Assembly (NCBI GenBank): GCA_963854735.1
Contig: OY978107.1
Coordinates: 689,501-753,500, forward strand
Direction of reading: 5' to 3'
Source of the DNA: Marvania coccoides
Lineage: Eukaryota; Chlorophyta; Trebouxiophyceae; Chlorellales; Chlorellaceae
DNA: 64,000 nt
A program made the translations under genes and the position numbers. Of the stretch, positions 48,710 through 60,277 are shown piece after piece. Under the pieces are notes generated by a model that ran no database searches, was not told where the DNA came from, and saw only the letters and a program-made list of their open reading frames with translations. Each line of letters opens with the position of its first letter. Within the stretch, counting starts at the first letter, position 1.

Positions 48710-48959
48710 GTTATTTTTTTCTGGTAGCGGCGATTCCACCACCCTGGATGGTTTAGCTCCACATAATGATCAAATTACAATTGAACCCCCCCCCAGAAAT
48801 TGTGAGCAGTTGTCTTCTTTCTTTTGAACTGAAAAAACAAAAAAATACGGCTTTCCGGCATTTGTCAACTCAATTTTAATCTTTGAATATAGCAAAGACA
48901 TCCAAGCCCCTGGAAATACACAGCAAATCGAAAGCAGCCCGCCATTGGAAATAACCAAC
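48710..48959. promoter_or_regulatory. Divergent region BIG / SpoVS-domain gene
   Basis: 250 bp between opposing start codons, the tightest divergent pair here. It contains GCCATTGG (inverted CCAAT-type box) about 15 bp before the SpoVS-domain ATG. Function inferred. Confidence 0.4.
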
Positions 48960-50308
48960 ATGTCCGTGCCCACAAACACAGTAGAGGACAGAAGCAGGTG
49001 AGCGCCCTATTGTTGTGGTGATCCAATAAAGCGAATGTCGCAGCGAGTCGCCAGACTTCTATTACTGCGGAAAACAAAGCTGAGGAGTCACTTCATCTTT
49101 TTTTTTTTACCATATGCAGGCCCAGCCAGTCTTCCGACGGCGACCAAGACATGCAGGACGACTCTGTGAAATTATCAGATTTTATTATGGTGGGTTTGGG
49201 GGCTGTTGCGAGCCGCACAGCGAGTGGCACGTATGCGCGATGTTCGATGCCCCCTCCTTTTCGCACGAAAAGAGGATCTCACCACTGACTTCTATAGAAT
49301 CATCATACTGACTCCCCTCTCATGTTTTTTCTATCTCTTTGCTACTACCCTAACAGGTCTCTTCCCGTGACGACGTTCAACGCCTGGCTGGAAAAATTGC
49401 CTGGAACGCGCGGCGTGAAGGAAACGTGCCCATGCTGGCCTCAGGCGCTGCCTCCATCAACACAGCTGTGCAGGTAAATATTTAGCTCCTCCATTTTTTG
49501 TGGTTGCGCCTGTGATACAACTTGAAATTGAACCACTTATTTAATATATTCGTCCTCAGGCGATTGCCATGGCTCGGGACTACCTGGGCGATGATGAGGA
49601 ACCCAGGGAGCTGCTGTGCCAGCCTGCATTCCGCTCGGACAAGCACTCCAAATCTCTCGCGTTCTATCTGACAACCAGCCGCTTTAGAAAAACAGACCTG
49701 GACACTAGCGTGAGTTCCTCGTTATACTTTGTAGAGGGAAGGGCTTATTTTCGGCCGTCAACCTCGTTCGTTAGAGCTCAGCAGCGCAATGAACCCTACA
49801 AAGCCTGAAGCTGAATTGTTCTTTCTTTTCAACCGTGTTGCAGTCCGCATCGTTCACTGTGTCCAAGGCGTCCAAGCATTCGGTTGTGGCTGGGGCCATC
49901 GCAGCTCGCGTGAGTAATATTGAAACTAACAACTGTTTTTTATTCCCACGCTCAGTGGCCGACCTTGAGCCCAATTCACAAGCAAAGAAAAATTTCCCTA
50001 CATAACCGTGCTTATGAAAATACACTAAATTTGAAGTGCTGCATTGTGTTTCATATTAATTATCAATGATTTTTCTTCTTGTTCCATTGCAGGCTCGTGA
50101 GGGGGTTGGTCCCATCGTGACTGCCATTGGCGAGGAGGCGGCCTGCAACGCGCTCATGGCCACCTGCAAGGCGCGGCTGTACCTCGAGGAGGACAACTTG
50201 GACGTCCGATTTGTGGCTGTGGTAGAAAATGTTGAAAAGACCGGCGGCGACGGCATCACAAAGATGCTGCAGGCGCTGAAGCTCAGGATATACGTGGAAG
50301 AGGTGTGA
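48960..50308 (+). CDS. Tandem SpoVS-domain protein
   Basis: Six exons (48960-48997, 49120-49189, 49357-49473, 49560-49709, 49844-49909, 50093-50308) give 218 aa. After a polar 34-residue N-terminus (RPSQSSDGDQDMQDD) come two copies of the SpoVS fold. Copy 1 (about 35-120) reads FIMVSSRDDVQRLAGKIAWN, VPMLASGAASINTAVQAIAM and ARDYL. Copy 2 (about 127-218) reads SFTVSKASKHSVVAGAIAAR, VTAIGEEAACNALMATCKAR and LDVRFVAVVENVEK. The pattern VSS...AGAIA...AIG.GA.NQA.KA.A.AR is the bacterial SpoVS signature, an Alba-like nucleic-acid-binding fold that in bacteria affects sporulation and septation. The role in algae is not known. There is no transit peptide or membrane segment, so nucleus or cytosol is likely. 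Typical short introns show it is a genuine nuclear gene. Confidence 0.85.
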
Positions 50309-51190
50309 AAAATAATTACACGTGAAAGAGAGTGAAGGCAGGAGGTTGTTTATATATATAGAAACATCATACTAGTGACGGATATATATATACATTTACG
50401 TTAATTTTGCCTGCCATAGCCACGATACCTAACATGGAAAATGTGAATATCGCCAGTATTGAAATTCTTTGTTAATACTATTATTTGCGTTGAGTACACT
50501 ACAGCCTTTTCATTAATTTTTACTACCCGCTCCTTTTCCCCCCTCCTTTTCCCCCCTATCTGTGCGTATCTACTGGTGAACATTCAACGCCATTGCCCCC
50601 CTTTTCCTCGTTTCGTACTCCACTTTTATAAATTAACGTTGACTCTTTTCCCCATACAATGATTTATAAATACTAGTATGGTATAGTTTCTACGACTGTA
50701 CCAAGAGAGGAATCGGGCGGGCATAATAAACCACTCACCCTTTGACCTGCAACACTGCCGAGTATAGCCGACCATGGAGGCAGCGGGAGAATGGCGCAGC
50801 CAACTGCAACGACTGCAAAAAAACTTAAGGAATTTTAACCTATTAAAACATTGAGCTGCCGACGGCAATCCCTCCCCGCCAGCAGCGTTCTTCCACAGCC
50901 CATCTGGTTTGCGGAGCACGTCTGCACATCTGAAGCCTCCAGCATGGCCTCAAAATGGAGAAGAAAAGCCAGTCATTTTTTGAGATCTAGGAGGATTCTT
51001 TCCAAACCCAAAATTTCTTTTTTGGTTGCGAGGCAGCACCCTAAACTCGCTCTGCATACCGTTGCCCCACGTTTTTACATTTTATTTGTTACCCACTATT
51101 GGTTCTGACAGGCGTGCTGAAGGCGTAGCGCTTGATTTTCACGAAAATTTTCGTCGGACTCGCAAATCGATTTCTGTTTCGGAAATAGCC
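50309..51190. other. Intergenic after SpoVS-domain gene
   Basis: 880 bp. A plus-strand open frame near 50866-51108 (ATG GCC... basic residues) lacks support. Upstream DNA of the 69-aa protein gene lies at the right end. Nothing firm. Confidence 0.5.
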
Positions 51191-51718
51191 ATGGGAGGCT
51201 TCACTCAGTTCATCGTGCGCAAGTAAGACTCAATACTGCATTTGTCGCAACTGCGGGGGCCTCCAGGCCGCGTTTTTTCGGTTAATGAGCATATCAAACT
51301 TTTCATCTCGAATTTTTTGTGCGCCTGCGCCAGCGACGTGCTCCTCCAACTCCACACCCTTCCCTAAATCCACCAGAAAGTACCGACGATGCTTTAAGGT
51401 TGACCAATTTCGGCTTTCATCCTCTATTTTTGCAGGCACAATGCCATTGGCGCCACCCTCTTCTCGGCCTCAGTGCTGGGCTCGTTTTACTACACGATGG
51501 TGAATGGCAGGAGCGCTTTTGTCGACGCCCACACCCTCATCACAGGTGCGGGCAATTTTGGTGACCCCTAAGCTCATCCAACAAATGAAACAGCATGCTC
51601 GCTTTTATTTTATTTTCTTCTCCTCACGTTCCTCATTTTTGCTGCTGCAGGGAAGGCTGACGATGACATGACCGCCCCGGCCAAGGCCAGCTATACCTAC
51701 CAGCTCAAATTCCGCTGA
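51191..51718 (+). CDS. 69-aa single-span membrane protein
   Basis: Three small exons (51191-51222, 51436-51545, 51651-51718) join in frame to 69 aa. It begins MGGFTQFIVRKHNAIGATLF and has one hydrophobic segment (GATLFSASVLGSFYYTMV) with positive charge before it. It ends with TYQLKFR. Size and layout resemble accessory subunits of mitochondrial respiratory complexes or ATP synthase, but I do not recognise the family. All borders are GT-AG with correct phase, so the gene is real despite its size. Confidence 0.72.
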
Positions 51719-53025
51719 GCGAGAGATTTTCACCTCCTTTTTCAATGCGGAGCCAAATCATTTTCCTTCCGATTCCGTCTGCTTCTCAGATTTTTCATAC
51801 GCTATTTTTGACACCAATTTTTCTTCTTCATCCAATATATACTGGGCCCTCCAGCAACCTGTTTTTTCTTCTTCCGCATAATGTTTTTCTTCGCGCGCCA
51901 AGGCGTTTTTCCTTCTCTTTTCGATGTGCCGATACGCCGATGTGATTTTTACGTATGATTGATCCCCCCCCCCCCCTGCATGAACCAACTTCTACAGGCT
52001 ACCAACGAGTGAACACTGTCCTTTTTTCTCAGGGCCACTGCAAGTTTTCCCCCTTTTTTCTTTTTGCGGTTTTGTGTGGCTACCATGATAATTTGCCCCT
52101 GCTTTTTCCGTGCGCCTTCTTGTTTTTAAGCTACGCGAGCTGATGCCCGCGGACACTCTCGAGGCCACCCAAGTTTTTCCTTTTCTCCCTTTTTCTTTTG
52201 TAAAGAGCGATCGAAGCAATTATTTCCTGTCTGCTAATTTTCCTTCGACGTGCCTGTCCCTTTTTCCCTTCCTGTGGCGTATTTATCTTTTTCTCCACTG
52301 CAAGCTGAACTTGCAGGGAGCCATTTTCCCCCAATGGCTGCGCTGCACCTTTTCCTTCAATTTTCGAGTGATGATCTGTTTTTTTTTTTAGAACACTCTA
52401 CGATGATAACGATGAAAAGCTGTGTATTTCTTCTTTTACCCTCAATTTTCTTGCTTCTTGCTTTTTATCTTCCATCGCCCCTCCCAAAGCGAGCTGGAAC
52501 TCGCCTCCTGGACTTTTTTTCACCCACCCACCCCACCTCTTTCACCTCCTCAAAAAAATGCTAGCGATGCTGACGATAATCACAGGGTTTTTTATAGCGT
52601 AAATGATTAGTACTAGTTTTTTCTTTCTACCTTGCTGTACTCCTGTTAGCGACGAAAGACAAATTTTTTCGACCCTAATTCTTTCTTTTTCCACCCTTCT
52701 TAGCGCACACTTATTAAAAAATCTCGTCGTTCTTCGTGTTTTGTTTTTCTTCTCGGGGAGTTTACACCTCTAATACGACAGATTCCATCCTTTGTAAGAA
52801 CAAATCCACTATAATCCATTCACATCTCACACAGCAGCAAGCACAAAAGCACACACACACACAAAATTCATCATCTACTTCATCTTCATCATTGATCGGT
52901 TCATTAGACGCAGAGGCGGGGGGAAAAGGCATTAAAAAGTAAACATATCAACGTTTCTTTCCTTCCTCCCGCCCTACGCCATCAGCAGCAGCACGTCACA
53001 CATGCCCTTTTCCTCACGCACCCAT
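51719..53025. other. 1.3-kb intergenic, strongly pyrimidine-rich plus strand
   Basis: Between two convergent gene ends, the plus strand is dominated by long T/C tracts from about 51720 to 52780, with a C-run at 51963-51976 and a (CA)n run at 52850-52862. No gene recognised. Confidence 0.6.
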
Positions 53026-54221
53026 TTAGAAGGTGGAGGAGAAAGCGGAGAGGGAGCCGAGGGCGCCCTTGCCGGTGGTCAGCGCCTGTACCAGGAATCC
53101 GAAGCAGGCGACCATCGCGAGTCGGCCGTGCTTGATCTCGGCCTCCTTCAGGGAGGCGCCCTTCTCGGAGCCAGCCAGGTTCAGGGGGTCGAACGCACCA
53201 CCAGGGTAGCACCGCTTCTCGGTGTCGGTGGTAGTGTTACGGAAGAGCTCGACGCCGCCCATGAGCACGGAGTTGGCGACCGCCAGCTGGTTGATGTCAA
53301 AGGGGAGGTCGAAGTTGGCGTACTGGGGCTGGCCGTACTCCAGACCAATGGCGTCCTGCCATGCCACACCGGTGGAGGCCTCGGCGGCGAGCACGCCGAG
53401 CGCGCCCAGCATGGCCCAGCGGCCGTGCATCAGCTCGCACTCGCGGAAGCGCTGCAGGCCGAATACCTCGGAGTAGGGAGCCAGGGAGTCGGTGGACACC
53501 TCGTCGGCGACGGAGGTGAAGGAGCCGATCACGCGGCCGGCCTTGTTGACGGCGGCGTTCTGGTCCAGGGCATCGATATCGATCTGGAGGTACCTGTTTT
53601 GTGGGGAGCGGAGTGGGATTGGGACGAAATATCAGTGAGAAAAAAGTGATAAAATCGGCGAAGATTTTTTCGGATTTGGGGTGTGGGTGTAGGGTGTGGG
53701 GGTGGGACTCACTCAGTGGGCTTGGAGAGACCCAGGGGGTCGAAGCCGCGGTCGCCGGGCAGAGATCCGTCCAGCCAGTCGGGGCGGGTGGTGGAGGGCA
53801 GCCACAGGGCATCTGAAAAAAGGAGAAATTAAGGGGACCGGGTGAGTAAAATAGGTCAGAAAGCTTTGAAACGGCGGTATTGATTGAAAGGGGCCCGAGA
53901 AAACGAAGATTGAGCTCGTTGAAGAGATGGATATGGAATTTGTAAAAAGTTGAAAATCGTCAGTATTCGCCTCGTTCGCGCTGCCAGGCTTCCAATTGTG
54001 CAATAGCGAGGTGAAGTGCTGGCGAACGACGCGTAAGGAGGACGGCAGCGGTAAAAAATCTTGTTTTATCCAGTTTGATGGGAAGATCTCTCACCGCCAG
54101 AGCTGGTCTTCTTCGTCACAGTCTTCTTGACGGTGGAAGGCTTCGCGACGGTCTTTTTAGACACGGTGCCGGCCTTAGTTCCGGCCTTAGTTCCGGTCTT
54201 GAACAGAGCAGTGACCTTCAT
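53026..54221 (-). CDS. LHCB4: CP29 minor light-harvesting protein of photosystem II
   Basis: Three exons (54095-54221, 53713-53812, 53026-53593) give 264 aa. The N-terminus is Lys/Thr-rich with short repeats ([14 protein letters not shown]) and fits the phosphorylated, retained N-terminus known for algal CP29. Then come [20 protein letters not shown] and [20 protein letters not shown], which are CP29-specific. Helix B has [20 protein letters not shown] with the chlorophyll-binding Glu/Arg, helix C is around [17 protein letters not shown], and helix A is [20 protein letters not shown]. It links trimeric LHCII and LHCI to the photosystem II core and takes part in state transitions. The CDS shows strongly biased, C/G-ending codons typical of a highly expressed gene. 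Confidence 0.95.
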
Positions 54222-55583
54222 TTTAGCGGAATTTATAAGGAGAAATGGAGCAAAGCGACGGCGAGGGCGCTGCTAAACAAGCCGTGATTAAAACGAAGAA
54301 GAAGAGAATGGGGCGAAGAGAGAACGCTGTTTCATTCATCCCAAATCCGAGCTCACCCTTTCTTTCATGATCCCGGATTTTTTTAGCTTTTTGACTATCA
54401 ATGAGCTTCGGGCACATGGCTGGCCTTGATTGATATACGCCAGAAACGCATTCGCCTGGACTGTGCTACACCGAACATGCCAAGTTTTCTGAGAGAGCAT
54501 TTAAGTGAAAGTAAATAGCAAGCAGCCAGAATTCCGCTACAGCGCCGCTGGAGGAGCCCTGCAAAAGAATGCCCAAAGCATGGAAGCCAGTGCGTGCAGT
54601 TATGAATTTTAGCACCCCCAGAACAGGGAGTACCATCCCCACAGAGGACTTTGGCATGCCGCTTGAGGAGCGTTCTGACTATAATTGAAAAATCGTGTGG
54701 CAGCTGGTGCAACTAAGAGCATGCGCGAAAACACAGAAAACGCGAAAGACTCCGATTCTCTTTCGGGGCTTCCTTGCGGTGTTTGAAACTGGCCTCGCTT
54801 AATGGAGGGCCACGCCTGGATACTGAAAAAGAGCCTGCCAAAGTAACTATTCCCAAAAAGCACCAGCGGAAAAAAATCTGCCAATTTAGGACGCATGTCA
54901 CCAATTTAGTCGGCATGGCTCGCTCTTTGGATGGCGCGCAGTCCTGAAATCCAAACACCAAGATTCAGGAGAATTTTGACAGGGCAGCAATTGGTGACCA
55001 TAAAGAACGGACTGCTTAGAAGGGTGTGACCGTTTTTTCATATGCCCACCAAGCACCGAGGATAATAAGTCTCAATCTTATTTTTCAACAAACATAAAAA
55101 TTATTTTTGTGTTCAAAGTTTTGATGGCAGCAGGAATGCTTTCCATTTGGCGCAAAGTGATTCAGAACCGTACACCCTAATGCCTGTTTTTTAGCTTAGC
55201 ATCAAGATACACGGCAACGATTGTGTGCATCAGCATTTAACTATCAGCATTTGGAGGTGCTAAACTCAGCCCCCCCCCCCCCCCCGCCTATGCGGCCAAA
55301 TTATGAAAACAGCAAGCCACTGGAATGGACAGGCGCCCGGTGACAATGGCTCTCAAGCCCCTGGAATGCTGAAGGCCGGTTCCATTCGTCCGGGTTGGGT
55401 CTCCTCGTTCTCGGCTGCTTTGGAGTATTGGTGAAGAAAGAGGCGTTCTCAACCAATTTTCTCGCTGTTTTTATTTTTCAATATCTGAGTCTGTTAAGAA
55501 TAACATATTCTTGCGCGTCGTTCAGTTGCAACCGCGCATGCATATGTATTATTAAACGTTTTTTCATCAATAAAAATCGAGAG
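54222..55583. other. Intergenic between CP29 and DUS3
   Basis: 1.36 kb divergent region with the CP29 promoter side at left. It includes a dispersed repeat copy and a C-run at about 55270-55285. No coding feature recognised. Confidence 0.55.
55033..55100 (+). repeat. Dispersed short repeat, copy 4
   Basis: Head TTTTTTCATATGCCCACCAA then GCACCGAGGATAATA, followed directly by TCAATCTTATTTTTCAACAA, a shortened tail. The central spacer seen in copies 1 and 3 is missing. Confidence 0.6.
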
Positions 55584-58500
55584 ATGGCTGCAGCTCTTGA
55601 GCAAGAATCGGCCGAGGCGAGGATGGCGCGGCAGGAGGCCCCCATCAAATATGAATTCGTGAGGCCAGCCCACGCCCGCGAGCCGTTTCCTCGCCTGGCT
55701 GCCGCTGACGGCGCCCCACCCACCAACGGCCCCACAATCGACAGTTCCAGAAGCAAAAACCAGATGAAAAGGGTAAGAGGCAGAGGCAGCACGTGTTCTT
55801 AAAGTCTGCAGCGCCTTACGTATCCCCGAACAATTCACTTCATGGCCATTTTTTCCGCCACTGTTAATTTTTATCTTGCTTAACTATTATATTTGGCCTG
55901 TTCAGGACCGCGCCATCGCGCGGCAGTCGGATGGCACCCTGTGTTCTGCCTACCTGCAAGGAAAATGCAAATTTGGCGATGCCTGCAAGTTCAATCACGA
56001 CATTGCCAAGTATTTGGCAGAAAAACCGGCAGATCTGCCTGGAAGCTGCCCGTTTTACCACACCGCCGAGCCCTGCCGCCACGGTAAGAAGCTATCCTTC
56101 TTATTATCATACATTTCTCTTCCGTTCGACTAATAATTGCCTGCGACTTGCCTATAATAACATTTTTTCCCCCGCTCTTATGTCTCCGTTCTTTCTTCTC
56201 AGGCCTGATGTGCCGCTGGGCAAGCACCCACAAGCACCACACCGAGCTGGAGAAGCAGCAACTGGAGGCCATCGCTGCTGCCGCCGCCGCCAAACCCCCG
56301 CTCACCACCGGTGGCGCCATCGCTCCCACAGCTGCCGGCGAGAATGGAGCTGACAAGCCCATGAAGGATGCGTGGTGGAAGAACGACGGGAGCGTGCCCG
56401 AGGGCGTGCTGCCTGTGGAGCCTGCTGCTTCTGTCCTTCCTTTCATCAACAACCTTTCAAAAGACAGAGTGGTCAAGCTGCGCAAGGGAGAGTACGATTT
56501 CAGCAAAGCCGACGCGGTGCTGCAGAGCCTAGGCGTGCGCAACACCGCGAAAGCGAGGGACAAGGGGGGGGCCCGCAGGAAAAACGCCGCTGCTGCTGCC
56601 CTTGGCGAAGGAGACGCTGGCGAGGCTGTCTCTGCGGCAAAGCGCCAGAAGCTGGAGTCTGGGGCTGCTGCTCAAGGTTCTACCGACGCTGAGTTCCTGC
56701 AGCGGACGCTGGGCGGTGCCGGCGGCGGCGGCGGCGGCGCCGCCGCGGTGGCAAGCGGCGCCGCTGCCGAGGCCGCCAGGGAGCGCCGCACCATCGATTT
56801 TCGCGGAAAAACGTTTTTAGCGCCGTTGACGACTGTAGGCAACCTCCCCTTTCGTCGGCTGTGCAAGGGCTTGGGTGCTGACGTGACCTGCGGAGAAATG
56901 GCGCTGGCCACCAACCTGCTCCAGGGGCAGGCCAGCGAGTGGGCGCTGCTGAAGCGGCACCCGGAGGAAGACTGCTTTGGGGTGCAGGTCAGTTTATTTT
57001 CCCTCTCTATTTTTAGTGAGCGATATTGATATTTCTTTTCATAAAAAATAAATAAAATTAAAAAAAATGCCGCGGATAAAAATTTAGTTATATTCTGAGT
57101 TTTGGGTTAAATATGGAAGCATGCACTAGTATAAAACTTCAGAATATTAACGCGAGTAGCTCATTTCCCCCCCTTTTTTAGGTCTGTGGGGGGTTTGGCG
57201 ACGCTATGGGGCGGTGTGCGCAGCTGATTGAGGAGAACGCAGAGGTAGACTTCGTGGACATCAACTTTGGGTGCCCCATCGACGTCGTCATCAAGTAAGC
57301 CACCCCCCCTCCCAATCCTCGAAAAATTTCGCATTCCTGCATTACTTCTCCGCCTCCGCAAAACTTTTCGACACATTTTTCTCTCCTCTCCGCTGATCAA
57401 ACTAATTCATTTGCTACTGCTTATTTGAAACTCTCTCCCCTGCAGCAAAGGTGCCGGGTCTGCCTGCCTGCTGCGCCCTCAGCGCATGCAGGACATCGTG
57501 CGCAGCATGACCTCCATTCTTTCTTGCCCACTGACCTTGAAAATGCGAAAGGGGTACGACGACGGCAAGGACGTGGCGCACGAGCTGGTGCCCAAGGTAG
57601 GGGCGTGGGGAGCCACCGCGGTGACGCTGCACGGGCGCTCCAGAGAGCAGCGATACTCCAGGTGAGGAAATCCGAGGGAAAGGTGGGAGCGGTAGAAACG
57701 CGGTTAAATCTGTCGATAATGGAAGATGGGCAGGGGAAATTGCCGCTGTCACCCCAGCAGCTTCTTCTTCTTCTTCTTCTTCTTCTTCTTCTTCTTCTTC
57801 TTCTTCTTCTTCTTCTTCTTCTTCTTCTTCTTCTTCTTCTTCTTCTTCTTCTTCTTCTTCTTCTTCTTCTTCTTCTTCTTCTTCTTCTTCTTCTTCTTCT
57901 TCTTCTTCTTCTTCTTCTTCTTCTTTTGCTCTTCCTTGGTGTTTCTTTAGTTTTGATTTAATTTAAATCTTGTCGGCGCCTTTTTTCTCTCTTCTTATTC
58001 AAAAACACCCCTTCTAGACCCCGAATCCCTCTCGCCACCTCCTCCCTTGATTTTTTCCTAACACTTATTCCTTCTCCTCCCACCCACAGGATGGCCGACT
58101 GGGGCTACATCAAGAAGTGCTCTTCTGCGGCCTCCGCCGCCGGCGTGCAGCTCATCGGCAACGGCGACGTAATGTCCTGGCAAGACCACGAGAAGGCGGT
58201 GGCCGACCCGGGCATCGCCACCACCTACGTCGCCCGAGGCGCCCTCATCAAGCCGTGGGTTTTCACAGAAATAAGAGAGAAGCGCGACTGGGACATCAGC
58301 GCAGCAGAGCGGTTGGACCTCGTGCGCAAGTTCGTTCGGCACGGGCTGGAGCACTGGGGATCGGACGCGTGGGGCGTGCAGACCACGCGGCGGTTCATTT
58401 TGGAGTGGCTGTCGTTTGCCAACCGCTATGTCCCAGTGGGGCTGCTGGAGGCGCTGCCGCAGGCCACCAACTGGCGCCCCGCCGCCTTCGTTGGGAGGTA

Positions 58501-58928
58501 CGAATCTCATGCTGCTTTTACCCCCCTTCGTTTTTCCTCCAAAGCTCTCTTTCTTTTGAAGGTCCTAATTTTGCTTCAAAAACTACTGAGCTATTTCCTT
58601 CGTTTTTTCATTTTTAATATTGCTGTACGACTTCCGAAACCTGGTTATCCTAAATTTTAGCATTCAACAGCATACATCCAGTTTTTTTACAAATCTTTCT
58701 TTACTTTTCTAGACCTTTTCCTCTGGCTGCAGGTCCGACCTGGAGACGCTGCTGGCTAGTCCCGATCCCCTCGACTGGATCAGAATCTCAGAGCTGGCGG
58801 GGCTGGGCCCCGCGCCTGCTGGGTTCGTGTTTCGCCCTAAGCACAAGGCTACCTCTTATGTGGCTCCCAAGAAAGCAGCCAAGGAGGGCGGAGTGGAGGC
58901 GGTTGCGGAAGAGCAAGAGAACGGCTGA
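55584..58928 (+). CDS. DUS3: tRNA-dihydrouridine(47) synthase DUS3
   Basis: Seven exons (55584-55772, 55906-56083, 56203-56987, 57182-57294, 57446-57661, 58090-58497, 58733-58928) give 694 aa. DUS3 reduces uridine 47 of tRNA (and some mRNA uridines) with FMN and NADPH. The N-terminal part has two CCCH zinc fingers, C-x7-C-x5-C-x3-H and C-x8-C-x5-C, typical of Dus3. A basic Ala-rich linker follows. The catalytic TIM barrel starts at [20 protein letters not shown], with [27 protein letters not shown] (catalytic Cys), [47 protein letters not shown] and [12 protein letters not shown]. The C-terminal helical domain ends in a Lys/Glu-rich tail. Intron 5 contains a very long CTT repeat. A zinc-ribbon gene converges 133 bp downstream. 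Confidence 0.95.
57761..57925 (+). repeat. (CTT)55 microsatellite in DUS3 intron
   Basis: About 165 bp of almost perfect CTT units, inside a 428-nt intron. On the plus (transcribed sense) strand it is pure pyrimidine. Confidence 0.95.
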
Positions 58929-59061
58929 AGCTGCATGCAAAAATGAGGATTCGCGTAATGGGGGAATGGGAGAGGTTTGATTGCTTGACTGGGTGGTTAC
59001 ATCGTGTTAAACACTGTGAATTGAAGAGGGAAAAAAAAAAGCAAGTAGCAAATTTTCTGTT

Positions 59062-59379
59062 TCAGCCAGGGTACTGCGCCCCGCAGCGTTGGCAGCGGTA
59101 GGAGAGCTTGGTGGAGCCCACGCGGCACAGCGGGATGAAACAGAAGCTGAAGCGGGAGTAGGTCTGTGGGAGATTCGATTTTATATTTATAGAATGGAAG
59201 GAATTAGAATTCGACAAAGAGAAGGGGGGGGGGGATCTCTGCACCCACGCTTGCTTGCGCACCTTGTACTGCACCACTCCGTCTTTAGCCTGGCAGTTTG
59301 GACAGAAGCGGCCTTGAGTCTCGACAGGCCGGTTTCGCTTTGAAGTGCCGCAGACAAAGATGAGCGGGATGCAGTCCAT
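59062..59379 (-). CDS. Small zinc-ribbon protein (zf-ribbon 15 type)
   Basis: Two exons (59263-59379, 59062-59163) give 72 aa. It begins MDCIPLIFVCGTSKRNRPVE, has CPNCQAKD near residue 26, then FSFCFIPLCRVGSTKLSYRC with CQRCGA near the end. The two CxxC pairs flank a hydrophobic strand, the pattern of the fungal and plant zinc-ribbon 15 family (FFxGTxxxxK, CPNC, FFIPLxPxG, CxxCG). Function of that family is unclear. The splice is GT-AG in phase 0. Confidence 0.8.
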   Translation of the reverse strand: MDCIPLIFVCGTSKRNRPVETQGRFCPNCQAKDGVVQYKVRKQAWVQRSPPPFSLSNSNSFHSINIKSNLPQTYSRFSFCFIPLCRVGSTKLSYRCQRCGAQYPG

Positions 59380-60277
59380 GCCGTCTTGGGGTTATCCTTT
59401 CCGGGTATTTTGCGTGCGAATGTCCCTGTGAGCTGTTTGGATGGGGGACAGTGGGCGACGGTGTGAAATCCTGAATGGAAGAGGAGAGCGATATAGTATG
59501 GCGAAAATTCCGCGGTTGTAAAGTTTCAAATGGCTGATGTATTTGACTTCTAAAAAGAGGGACAGCGCACAGATGATTTACAAGTTTTTCCTAGGGCACA
59601 AAAATAATGCATTATCCAGCTGCCCCAGAGCTTCCAATTTAAGACGAAGCTTTGTATACCAACCATGCAAGTCGTCACAATTTAAAGTCCATATTTTTAT
59701 GCGTAAGGGACAGCCCTACCCAGGCTGAAGGTTCATCAGCAGTATTTTCTTCAGGCTGTGTACACCGATGGATTCGTGACAAAAACACCCTCGTTATGGT
59801 CAGCGATGGGCTAATCCTAGCACGCCAGCTCCTTTCAGAAACGCTATTTATTCAACCCATTCCCTTATTTCATGTGAGAAAGCTGGCAAATAGCAGGGGC
59901 AGCAAAATCCTGCCGGTGGACCCTGCCGGCGGCGTTGAATGTGGGCTCAGCCAAAGTGCTGGCCTCTTCTTATCTGAGCACTGCTGTCAGGCAGCACGGA
60001 GGAGCAGGCGAGCTCGCCAAATCTTTAGCGGAAATTCCTTGCATGGGCCTTTCCTCTCCCGCAAGGCGCAAAAAAAGTTGGTCGTTACTTCTTGCCTGCA
60101 TATGAAAGAGCGCATTGCCTGCGGATTGCATAATTTGCTGTACGAAGTGTTTAATTACATCGAAAACATGTCAAGCGCGCGCCAATTGGAGATATAGCTG
60201 CGTTCTTCGTACTTGAATATTTATTTCATCCGGGCGGGCACACTCGCAGTTGAGGCTGCTGGTTGCAGCGAACGAGC
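59380..60277. other. Divergent intergenic zinc-ribbon / sulfotransferase
   Basis: 900 bp. A plus-strand open frame at 59652-60197 has no recognised motif and weak coding character. No RNA gene recognised. Confidence 0.5.

Noticed and set aside
50866..51108. Basic open frame upstream of the 69-aa protein gene
   Set aside because: No splice connection, no domain, weak codon character.
57425..57961. Open frame with a poly-leucine or poly-phenylalanine tail
   Set aside because: Produced by reading through the CTT microsatellite in a DUS3 intron; not a protein.
59652..60197. 181-codon plus-strand open frame
   Set aside because: Starts without an ATG in coding context, has mixed composition, no motif, and lies in the upstream region of the sulfotransferase gene.
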